This document shows positions 1 through 6,114 of a stretch of DNA of 9,770 nucleotides, in pieces; position 1 is the stretch's first letter, and each line of letters opens with the position of its first letter. Source of the DNA: JAENVT01 sp039931555. GTDB lineage: Bacteria; Actinomycetota; Acidimicrobiia; Acidimicrobiales; Ilumatobacteraceae. A model generated the notes under the pieces. It was given only the letters and a program-made list of their open reading frames with translations. It did no database searches and was not told where the DNA came from. A program made the position numbers and the translations under genes. Location of the stretch: assembly GCA_039931555.1 (NCBI GenBank), contig JBDTRP010000087.1, positions 1 to 9,770 on the forward strand, given 5' to 3'.

Positions 1-253
1 CATCCTGGTCACCGCCTACACCGACCCCAGTTGGACGCCCCTGTTCGTCACGATCGCCGGCCTGGTGACCGAGGTTGGGGGCCTGATGACCCATGGCGCC
101 GTCATCGCCCGGGAGTACGGCTTGCCGGCCGTCGTGGGAGTGGAGCGTGCCACCCGGCTGATCCAGGATGGGCAGCGGATCCGCGTGCATGGAACCGACG
201 GGTACGTCGAGATCCTGTCCTTGCGCCCGCACATCCTTCGCCGAGATGGTTGA
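1..253 (+). CDS. C-terminal end of a PEP-utilising enzyme (PEP synthase / rifampicin phosphotransferase type), partial
   Basis: The reading frame is open from the first base and stops at TGA 251-253, so only the last 83 or so residues are present. They form the swivelling phosphohistidine domain of PEP-utilising enzymes, which carries phosphate between the PEP/pyruvate site and the ATP site. The diagnostic stretch is GGLMTHGAVIAR followed by EYGLPAVVGV; the His codon at 92-94 is the expected phosphorylated residue. The protein ends soon after the domain, as in PEP synthase and rifampicin phosphotransferase, where this domain is C-terminal. The fragment cannot separate these two, nor pyruvate phosphate dikinase-like proteins, because the substrate domains lie before the window. 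The next gene starts 133 bp downstream on the same strand and has its own ribosome binding site. The family call is firm and the exact enzyme is open. Confidence 0.9.
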   Translation, partial: ILVTAYTDPSWTPLFVTIAGLVTEVGGLMTHGAVIAREYGLPAVVGVERATRLIQDGQRIRVHGTDGYVEILSLRPHILRRDG

Positions 254-374
254 ACCGGAGCGGGATCGGGTACTACTCAGAACAAGTCCAGCACAACCGA
301 GAGACGCCTGGTTCCGGGGCCTGTACGACCAAATGCTGGTCGTGCCCCGTCCAGACTCGACGCCTCCCACTAAC

Positions 375-380
375 GGAGGA
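375..380 (+). promoter_or_regulatory. Ribosome binding site deciding the dehydrogenase start
   Basis: GGAGGA lies 6 nt before the ATG at 387. The frame is open further upstream, to about 168, and another in-frame ATG exists at 450. This strong Shine-Dalgarno match makes 387 the best start. Confidence 0.8.
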
Positions 381-386
381 ACTGTC

Positions 387-1502
387 ATGACCACGCACTC
401 ATCGCCCACAACATCGTCGCGGGCCGCCACCAAGTCGGAGTCGTCGGTGATGAACGCACTCGTGTACCACGGGCCCGACAGCAAGGCGTGGGAAGAGGTG
501 GCCAAGCCCGTCCTGATCGACGACACAGACGCCATTGTCCGCGTCGACGCGACAACCATCTGCGGCTCCGACCTCCACATCCTCAAAGGTGACGTGCCCG
601 AAGTGACCGACGGACGCATCCTCGGCCACGAGGCGGTCGGCACTGTCGAAGCTGTCGGCGCCGGCGTCAAGAACGTCAAGCCCGGCGATCGAGTGCTGGT
701 CTCCTGCATCACCGCTTGCGGCACATGCCGGTTCTGTCGCGATGCCCGCTACGGCCAGTGCATCGGAGGTGGCGGCTGGATCCTCGGACACCTCATCGAC
801 GGCACCCAGGCCGAGTACGTGCGGGTCCCCTTCGCCGACACCTCCACCTATCCGGTCCCAGCCGGCGCGTCCGACGAGGAGATCTTGATGCTGGCCGACA
901 TCTTGCCGACCGGCTACGAGATCGGCGTGCTCAACGGACACGTCCAACCGGGCGACGTCGTCGCGATCGTCGGTGCCGGCCCGATCGGCCTGTCGGCCAT
1001 CCTCGGTGCCCGCCTGTTCAGCCCCAGCCACATCATCTCCATCGATCTCGCCGACAGCCGCCTCGATGCCGCCAAGCGATTCGGTGCCGACGTGGTCGTG
1101 AACAACGGTCGAGAGGACGCGCTCGCCGTAGTCATGGAACTCACGGGAGGCCTCGGGGCCGACGTCGCCATCGAGGCGGTCGGTATCCCTGCCACGTTCG
1201 AACTGGCTAGCACGCTGATCCGCCCGTGCGGACACGTCGCCAACATCGGTGTTCATGGCAAGCCCGCAACCCTGCACCTCGAACAACTGTGGGCGCGCGA
1301 CGTCACCATCACCACCGGCCTCGTCGACACCTACTCGACCCCGACCCTGCTGCGACTCACCACCGGCGGCCAACTCGACGCAGCCGCGTTCATCACCCAC
1401 CACTTCGCACTGGCCGACATGATCGAGGCCTACGACACGTTCGCCCGCGCCGCAGACACAGGAGCGCTCAAAGTCGTCATCACTCCGAGCGTCACCACTT
1501 GA
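387..1502 (+). CDS. Zinc-dependent alcohol dehydrogenase (medium-chain dehydrogenase/reductase family)
   Basis: 371 residues, the usual length for the family, plus an N-terminal tail of about 20 Ser/Thr-rich residues. Family members oxidise alcohols or reduce aldehydes and ketones with NAD(P). The catalytic zinc ligands appear as Cys59 (in ICGSDLH) and His81-Glu82 (GHEAVG). Four cysteines at 111, 114, 117 and 125 form the structural zinc lobe. The Rossmann motif GAGPIG is at 196-201, and Asp220 at the end of the second strand suggests NAD rather than NADP. Asp171 in ADILPTGYE sits where secondary alcohol dehydrogenases use Asp as the third catalytic zinc ligand. The start at 387 is chosen from the ribosome binding site; M22 (450) is a weaker alternative. 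The substrate cannot be read from the sequence. The permease follows 49 bp later on the same strand, so cotranscription is possible. Confidence 0.93.
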   Translation: MTTHSSPTTSSRAATKSESSVMNALVYHGPDSKAWEEVAKPVLIDDTDAIVRVDATTICGSDLHILKGDVPEVTDGRILGHEAVGTVEAVGAGVKNVKPGDRVLVSCITACGTCRFCRDARYGQCIGGGGWILGHLIDGTQAEYVRVPFADTSTYPVPAGASDEEILMLADILPTGYEIGVLNGHVQPGDVVAIVGAGPIGLSAILGARLFSPSHIISIDLADSRLDAAKRFGADVVVNNGREDALAVVMELTGGLGADVAIEAVGIPATFELASTLIRPCGHVANIGVHGKPATLHLEQLWARDVTITTGLVDTYSTPTLLRLTTGGQLDAAAFITHHFALADMIEAYDTFARAADTGALKVVITPSVTT

Positions 1503-1526
1503 TGGTCGGGTCTTGATGGTCGGGTC
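1499..1526 (+). repeat. Perfect 14-bp tandem duplication over the dehydrogenase stop codon
   Basis: TTGATGGTCGGGTC occurs twice head to tail (1499-1512 and 1513-1526). The first copy contains the TGA stop of the dehydrogenase (1500-1502). The unit is not a multiple of three. It looks like a slippage or short duplication event in the 49-bp gap before the permease. Confidence 0.9.
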
Positions 1527-1551
1527 GCGCGGATTTGGTTGATGGCTGATC

Positions 1552-2898
1552 GTGCGCAAATCGTCGACGACCAACTCGAAGGCAGCGACCAACTCGACGG
1601 GCACGATCGGGTACCTCGCAGCTGTGGCGATCGGCGTCGGTGGGATGGTCGGGGGCGGCATCTTCGCCGTACTGGGGCTGGCCGTCGCCGTCGGCGGCGG
1701 TGGCACGTTCGTCGCATTCCTCGTCGCCGGCATGGTTGCGCTCGTGACGACGTACTCGTACGCCCGACTCTCCATCGCCATGCCGTCCGACGGCGGCACC
1801 GTCAGCTTCCTCAACGCTGCCTTCGGGACCGGCCCTGTCCCCGGGGCGCTCAACGTGTTGTTGTGGCTGTCCTACGTGATCACGACCTCGCTGTACGCCT
1901 ATGCGTTCGGCTCGTACGGTGCGACGTTCCTGCCTGATTCGGCCGAGGCAGTCAGCCTGCACGTGCTCATCACTGCGTCGATCGTGGTCATCACCGGCCT
2001 CAACGTGTTGAGCGCCAAGCGGATCGCCGCGGCAGAGGACTACATCGTCGCCGCCAAGGTCGCCATCCTGGTCGCCTTCATCGCGTATGCACTGACACAG
2101 GCCGACCTCAGCGCATCGGCACCATCGAATTGGAAGGGCGGCGGATCCCTGGTTGCGGGCGGGATGTTGATCTTCGTTGCGTACGAGGGGTTCGAGCTCA
2201 TCGCCAACGCGGCCGGAGACATCAAGGACCCGAAGCGTGTGATCCCCAGAGCCCTGTACACCTCGGTGCTGTTCACGATCGTGCTGTACATGCTGGTCGC
2301 TGTGGTCACGATCGGGCTGCTGAGCCTGACCGAGATCGCCGGCGCCGCCAATTTCGCGCTCGCCGAGGCGGCCCAGAAGGTGTGGGGCGGGATCGGCTTC
2401 AAACTGATCGTCGTCGCCGCGCTGCTCTCCACTGCGTCAGCGATCAACGCCACCCTCTACGGCACGGCCCGACTCAGCGTTGACATCGCACTCGATGGCG
2501 AGCTCCCCACTCAGCTCGAGAACAAGATCGCCGGCAAGCCACTCGTCGGGCTGTTCCTGACCGCCGCTGCCTCACTGACGATCGCCAACCTCATCCCGCT
2601 CGCCGCCATCGCTTCGCTCGCCTCTGCAGGTTTCCTCATCATCTTCGCCGGCGTCAACCTGGCCAACGTCCGCCTCGCGGATCGAACGCAGAGCCACAGG
2701 ATGCTCTCGGTACTCGGCGCCATCATGTGCCTTGGCGCCCTGATGGCGCTGGTCGTTCACATCGCCGCCGACCGACCAAAGGACCTCATCTTGTTGGGCG
2801 GCCTGCTCGCGCTCACGTACGCCGGCGAAGCCACCTATCAACACCGGCGCCGTCGCCGCCCACTCGCCAATGAACCAACATCAGCCTTGCCAGGCTGA
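1552..2898 (+). CDS. APC-superfamily amino-acid permease
   Basis: 448 residues, dominated by hydrophobic segments and consistent with about 12 membrane helices. After a short polar N-terminus, the first helix carries the APC signature GVGGMVGGGIFAVLG (residues about 28-42), where the broken helix forms the substrate site. A second typical segment, FVAYEGFELIANAAGDIKDP, lies near residues 207-226, matching helix 6 and the following loop. The protein ends in a basic tail (HRRRRRP). It is a secondary transporter of the inner membrane, probably for amino acids or amines; substrate unknown. The start is GTG at 1552; there is no strong ribosome binding site, and CTG at 1546 is the only other in-frame choice before a stop at 1540. 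A role with the upstream dehydrogenase is possible but unsupported. Confidence 0.9.
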   Translation: MRKSSTTNSKAATNSTGTIGYLAAVAIGVGGMVGGGIFAVLGLAVAVGGGGTFVAFLVAGMVALVTTYSYARLSIAMPSDGGTVSFLNAAFGTGPVPGALNVLLWLSYVITTSLYAYAFGSYGATFLPDSAEAVSLHVLITASIVVITGLNVLSAKRIAAAEDYIVAAKVAILVAFIAYALTQADLSASAPSNWKGGGSLVAGGMLIFVAYEGFELIANAAGDIKDPKRVIPRALYTSVLFTIVLYMLVAVVTIGLLSLTEIAGAANFALAEAAQKVWGGIGFKLIVVAALLSTASAINATLYGTARLSVDIALDGELPTQLENKIAGKPLVGLFLTAAASLTIANLIPLAAIASLASAGFLIIFAGVNLANVRLADRTQSHRMLSVLGAIMCLGALMALVVHIAADRPKDLILLGGLLALTYAGEATYQHRRRRRPLANEPTSALPG

Positions 2899-3240
2899 AC
2901 TCGATGGAGAGCCACGAGCGGTCGAACCGCCGGCTCGGTGCGATCAGCACTCGCCCTGGATCACGAAGTACGACCCGTGCCGGCTACCGGCTCCGGTTGA
3001 TCTTCCTTGGTCGCAGGTAGTGATTGGAGCGGCTGGCTTCAAGGAGTGGCAAGAGCGTGTTCACCTTCGACGCCGACCACCCGATGTGCTTCGCCTCGGA
3101 GGACCGTGGTGCCACCCCGGTCGAGATCGTGCGGTCGGCATCCTGGGCGCGAACCCCGACAGCCACGAAGCCTGCAGGAGGTTCTTCGGCGATGACCGGC
3201 ACCCTTTCCACCGCCACCCGTGACCTCGCCGCGATCGCTC
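2899..3240. other. Gap between convergent genes with no intact gene
   Basis: These 342 bases separate the + strand permease from the 3' end of the - strand CLC gene. Open frames exist on both strands, but none has a convincing start signal or whole-domain similarity. The only recognisable content is the OsmC-like fragment at about 3057-3140. I see no strong terminator; GCCGG-CTA-CCGGC near 2978 is a short hairpin only. Confidence 0.6.
3057..3140 (+). pseudogene. Possible remnant of an OsmC-family gene
   Basis: One frame reads VFTFDADHPMCFAS then EDRGATPVEIV. This resembles the N-terminal strand and the start of the first long helix in OsmC/Ohr-type proteins of actinobacteria, which contain a D-x-x-HP stretch followed by G-x-N/T-PVE. 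OsmC proteins are small thiol peroxidases. After PVEIV the expected helix with its peroxidatic Cys does not follow in any frame, and nothing OsmC-like precedes the fragment. It would be a short piece left by deletion. This is motif recall from about 25 residues, so chance similarity is possible. Confidence 0.35.
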
Positions 3241-4557
3241 TCAACCACGCCAACGACTACTCCCCCAGGCGTGCAGGGTCGGTTGTCCGGGGATGCGCGT
3301 CGGACCCTTCGCAGCGTGGATCCGTTGGCTCGGGTAGATCCCACGATGACTGGAAAACACGTACGAGATCACGCAGCCGATCGCGATCGGCACCAACGCC
3401 CCTGAGCCGAACAGTTCGGCGCCCATGATCGTGCACGCCAGGGGTGTGTTCGCTGCCCCCGCGAACACTGCGACGAACCCGATCGCTGCCAGCAACGAGA
3501 CCGGCAGGTTCAACGGTGTCGCCAACGCGGACCCGAGCGTTGCGCCGATCACCAACAACGGTGTCACCTCACCACCAGGGAACGCGCAACCCAAGGTGAT
3601 CGCGGTGAACACGATCTTCAACGCGAACACAGCGAAGCTCAACTGCTCCCCGGCGAGGGCCTGGTCGATCAACGGCAACGACAACCCGAGGTAATCACGG
3701 CCGAACAGCAAGGCCAACCCGATGACTGCGAACCCGCCGATCACCGGCCGCAGAGGCGCCCAACCCACCCGCGCCGCCATCAGCCGCTTGATCGCATGCG
3801 TCAACTCGGCAAACACCGCACCTGCAAGCCCGAACACCAGTCCCGCGACCGCGACCTTCAACACCAACCAGCCACCGAGCGACACGTCGAACTGCGGTCG
3901 GGCATGGTGCTGATAGCCGAGACCCGACACGACCAGATCGCCAACGAGTGACGCGGTCAATGCCGGCACCAGCGCCTCGTAGCGGACCCGGCCGATCGAC
4001 TGCACCTCGAGCGCGAACACCGCACCCGCGAGCGGCACACCGAACACCGCACCGAACCCGCCGCCCAGCGCGGTGATCAACAGCATCTTGCGGTCGTCGA
4101 CATCAAGGCGCAACACCCGAGCCACGACGTCGGTCAAGCTGCCCGACATCTGCAACGCCGTGCCCTCACGCCCGGCAGACCCACCGAACAGATGAGTCAC
4201 CCACGTTCCCAGTAACACCAGCGGGGCCATCCGACGCGGCACCCACCCCGTCGGCTCGTGGATCTCATCGATCAACAAGGCATTGCCCTGCCCCGATCGA
4301 CCACCCAGGAAGTGATAGGCGAGACCGATCACCAGACCGGCCGCCGGCAACACGAACAGCAACCACCCGTGCGCGACCCTGAACCGGGTGATCCGATCGA
4401 GACCCTCCAAGAGTGCAAACGACGACAACCCTGCAAGCACGCCCGAGATCGCGCCGAGCACGATCCAACGCACCAGATGCACGACCAGCTCGGCCTGCTC
4501 GATCGCTTCGACCTGCCAACGCGGGCGACCCTCGGCAGAGGGCAACGGACTCTTCAT
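3241..4557 (-). CDS. CLC-family transporter, fluoride (CLC-F) type
   Basis: 438 residues with the full CLC membrane core and no CBS domains. CLC-F proteins export fluoride from the cytoplasm in exchange for protons. The classical GREGP is GREGT here (129-133), with Glu131 as the gating glutamate. The GSGIP region is replaced by SGQGN (88-92), followed by LLIDEIHEP. The late signature is AFPGGEVTPLLVIGATLG (325-342), preceded by YLGLS at 289-293. GREGT, DEIHEP and GGEVTP are what I recall for the CLC-F branch rather than chloride channels. The start is ATG at 4557: GAGGT (4565-4569) sits 7 nt upstream, whereas the longer frame to 4596 has no such support. A fluoride riboswitch lies about 95 nt upstream on the same strand, which independently supports fluoride as substrate. 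The gene is convergent with the permease. Confidence 0.93.
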   Translation of the reverse strand: MKSPLPSAEGRPRWQVEAIEQAELVVHLVRWIVLGAISGVLAGLSSFALLEGLDRITRFRVAHGWLLFVLPAAGLVIGLAYHFLGGRSGQGNALLIDEIHEPTGWVPRRMAPLVLLGTWVTHLFGGSAGREGTALQMSGSLTDVVARVLRLDVDDRKMLLITALGGGFGAVFGVPLAGAVFALEVQSIGRVRYEALVPALTASLVGDLVVSGLGYQHHARPQFDVSLGGWLVLKVAVAGLVFGLAGAVFAELTHAIKRLMAARVGWAPLRPVIGGFAVIGLALLFGRDYLGLSLPLIDQALAGEQLSFAVFALKIVFTAITLGCAFPGGEVTPLLVIGATLGSALATPLNLPVSLLAAIGFVAVFAGAANTPLACTIMGAELFGSGALVPIAIGCVISYVFSSHRGIYPSQRIHAAKGPTRIPGQPTLHAWGSSRWRG

Positions 4558-4650
4558 CGGGACTACCTCACGGGGCCGGCTACTCGGGGCCCACACGCTT
4601 GGCTGCTACGTCCGGCTCTACGCAGCTGCCACCCACACGTGCAGGTTCTG

Positions 4651-4712
4651 CTGGTAGGAGCCATCAGCTCGACATCACTGCCGAGCGGTTCAGGCGAGCT
4701 CCATCGCCTCGC
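4651..4712 (-). promoter_or_regulatory. Fluoride riboswitch (crcB motif) in the CLC-F leader
   Basis: Read on the - strand, the RNA begins GGCGATGGAGCTCGCC, continues TGAACCGCTC, and after a short variable loop ends GAGCTGATGGCTCCTACC. This matches the conserved core of the crcB/fluoride riboswitch. The first hairpin pairs GGCG (4707-4704) with CGCC (4696-4693). GCTC (4686-4683) pairs with GAGC (4670-4667). The loop GGAGC (4702-4698) is exactly complementary to GCTCC (4661-4657), forming the known pseudoknot. The aptamer binds fluoride through magnesium ions and turns on resistance genes. The CLC-F start lies about 95 nt downstream. In that leader I see no U-rich terminator; GGGCC/GGCCC pairing just before the ribosome binding site could form an expression platform acting on translation. 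The rest of the gap (4713-4947) holds no gene; a promoter is expected just upstream of 4712 but none is clear. Confidence 0.93.
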
Positions 4713-4947
4713 CCGACACGCTACCCCGTGCGAGCCGGCGACAGCACCCCGAGCGGCAGACGAGGCATCGCGTCTCTTTCGCGGCGACGAGGCCGAGCAC
4801 ACACGCCCGCGCAGACGTTGCGAGACGACGGCGATCAGCACGGTCACCGGGTACAGCCGACACCACACCAGCGGGAGGGCGCCGGCCTCCTCACGACGAG
4901 CGCCTGAATGCCGGATCCTCCGATCGGCCTCGTTACCAGTCAGCCGT

Positions 4948-5556
4948 TCAACTGCAGTCGTCGCACGTTTCGCCACGCCATGCTTCGCGACCCTCGTTGA
5001 CCGCGAGCGCGGCGATGGCCAGCGCGGCGAGCGGGTCCGCCCACCACCATCCGGCAGTTCCGTTGAGGATCAGACCGGCGAGCAGGATCGCTGACAGGTA
5101 GGCACACAGCTTGGTCTGGTTGCTGTCCGCAACCACAGTGGCGCTGCCCATCACATTCCCATTGCGTCGCTTCGCCCGAGCCAGCATCGGCATGACAATC
5201 AGCGAAAGGACCGCCAGACCGATTCCCACCGTCGATGACTGAGGTTCGGATCTGCGCAGCAGATCAACGACCGCTTGCACGCCGACGTAGGCGGCCAGCG
5301 CGAAGAAGCTGACCGCGATCAGCTTGAGCGCACGACGTTCGCGGTCTTCGGCGAGTCCCCGGAACTGCCACACGATCACCACCGCGGACATCACCTCGAC
5401 CGTCGAATCGAGACCGAACCCGACCAGAGCGATCGAACTCGCAGCCGCGCCCGCCGCGATCGCGACCACGGCTTCGACGACGTTCCAGGCGATCGTCGCC
5501 CACGCCAGACGCACTGCTCGCTTCTGGTAGCCGGTCGGGACGAGCGCGTTGACCAT
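4948..5556 (-). CDS. Short CDF-like cation transporter lacking the cytoplasmic domain
   Basis: 202 residues with about six membrane segments and almost no soluble tail. Family members move divalent metal ions (zinc, cobalt, cadmium) across the membrane in exchange for protons. Cation-efflux features include Asn25/Glu28 in the first helix, GFGLDSTVEVMSA (46-58) with Asp50 and Glu54 in the second, and VADSNQTK with Asp145 in the fifth. The roughly 80-residue cytoplasmic metal-binding domain of full-length CDF proteins is missing. The chain instead ends in a cysteine pair, TCDDCS (Cys198 and Cys201), which could bind metal. The start at 5556 is chosen because GAGGA (5563-5567) lies 6 nt upstream; the frame extends to 5598 without such support. 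It points the same way as the CLC-F gene, but that gene has its own riboswitch leader. Metal specificity is unknown. Confidence 0.85.
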   Translation of the reverse strand: MVNALVPTGYQKRAVRLAWATIAWNVVEAVVAIAAGAAASSIALVGFGLDSTVEVMSAVVIVWQFRGLAEDRERRALKLIAVSFFALAAYVGVQAVVDLLRRSEPQSSTVGIGLAVLSLIVMPMLARAKRRNGNVMGSATVVADSNQTKLCAYLSAILLAGLILNGTAGWWWADPLAALAIAALAVNEGREAWRGETCDDCS

Positions 5557-5753
5557 GACACATCCTCGCGCCCACGATGGTCGTCGGGTTCGCCACAACG
5601 TGACGTTGGTGACTTCGCGATATCTCGGCCTTCGGTTATCGACTCGAGGTCACACGAAGGAGTTCGACCGACCATCGTGCTCGCGGTGACCTACCGACAG
5701 TGGCGGCTCACCTCGCGTCATTCGCACGCACCTCAACGACGGCTCCCGTGGCG
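5557..5753. other. Upstream region of the cation transporter, no gene
   Basis: No coding frame here is credible. The stretch should contain the transporter promoter. An 11-bp inverted pair, CACGATGGTCG at 5573-5583 and its complement at 5669-5679, is separated by 85 bp; its meaning is unclear. Beyond it, up to the next gene end at 6115, the sequence is the repeat, terminator and attachment-site region listed separately. Confidence 0.5.
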
Positions 5754-5812
5754 ATGGTCGACGGACAGTCGACGGACAATGGTCGACGGACGTTGGGTTG
5801 CAACGGGTTGCA
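5754..5812 (+). repeat. Short direct repeats beside attachment site 1 (outer side)
   Basis: GTCGACGGAC occurs three times, at 5757, 5768 and 5782; the first and third are part of a longer shared ATGGTCGACGGAC. GGGTTGCA follows twice, at 5795 and 5805. Spacings of 10, 11 and 14 bp put most copies on the same DNA face. They lie just beyond the hairpin that follows the tRNA fragment, the same relative place as the TTGACA repeats at 8844-8925. They may be integrase arm sites of a neighbouring element to the left. Confidence 0.6.
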
Positions 5813-5825
5813 GCCGCATGCGACC

Positions 5826-5858
5826 AGACCTGCTCGGAAATAGGTTCCGAGCAGGTCT
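5826..5858 (-). terminator. Hairpin terminator after tRNA-Met fragment 1
   Basis: A perfect 13-bp stem, GACCTGCTCGGAA (5827-5839) with TTCCGAGCAGGTC (5845-5857), has a 5-nt loop and one further A-T pair outside. On the - strand it follows the tRNA 3' end directly, as expected for a tRNA terminator. There is no long T run after it. Confidence 0.75.
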
Positions 5859-5905
5859 TCTTGGTGGCGGGGGCAGGATTTGAACCTGCGACCTTCGGGT
5901 TATGA
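5858..5905 (-). pseudogene. 3' half of tRNA-Met(CAT), attachment-site copy 1
   Basis: The - strand reads TCATAACCCGAAGGTCG, then the T arm GCAGG-TTCAAAT-CCTGC, then the acceptor strand CCCCGCC and ACCA. This is the half of a tRNA from the anticodon (CAT) onward; the T-arm and 3' sequence resemble actinobacterial initiator tRNA-Met. Upstream of the anticodon, the anticodon stem, D arm and 5' acceptor strand are absent, so it cannot fold as a tRNA. The whole 48 bp is identical to 8981-9028. A break in the anticodon loop is a known crossover position for tyrosine recombinases. Confidence 0.88.
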
Positions 5906-5960
5906 CGGAGGCGGTGTCGGCGCTCGTCGGTGCTCACCGGCGGGTGTTGGTGCGATTCGC

Positions 5961-5978
5961 GTTGACAAACCGTTGACA
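5961..5978 (+). repeat. Paired TTGACA repeats inside attachment site 1
   Basis: GTTGACAAACCGTTGACA contains TTGACA at 5962 and 5973, 11 bp apart. Near the other end, 8908-8925 matches 17 of 18 bases with the same spacing. The pair starts 57 bp from the core repeat. The remaining bases from 5979 to 6114 show no gene or clear motif. Confidence 0.7.
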
Positions 5979-6114
5979 TGCCGCGATCGGCCCTACCCAC
6001 CAATGCCTACGAGCGCAGACTGGATCCGGGCGCGGCGTCAAGCGGAGTCCCGGCCGACATAGGTCAGGCCGAGCACCTGGCATCGACCGTCTCATCGCAC
6101 CGCGCGCGCGACGA

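Noticed and set aside
399..1853. Long open frame of 484 codons on the - strand
   Set aside because: It lies antisense to the dehydrogenase and the start of the permease, both with clear family motifs, and its translation shows no recognisable domain. It reflects high GC codon bias.
4258..5094. Open frame of 278 codons on the + strand
   Set aside because: It runs across the CLC-F gene, the riboswitch and the cation transporter on the opposite strand, and its product is low-complexity and unlike a protein family.
5573..5679. Inverted pair CACGATGGTCG with an 85-bp interval upstream of the cation transporter
   Set aside because: Only 11 bp and widely spaced. There is no link to a known operator type, and a chance match is plausible in GC-rich DNA.
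5754..5812. Repeated GTCGACGGAC considered as a small CRISPR array or tandem satellite
   Set aside because: The units are about 10 bp with spacers of 1-4 bp, far too short for CRISPR, and no cas gene is present.
5862..5905. Complete tRNA-Met gene
   Set aside because: The D arm, 5' anticodon stem and 5' acceptor strand are missing here and also at 8985-9032, so neither copy can fold as a tRNA.
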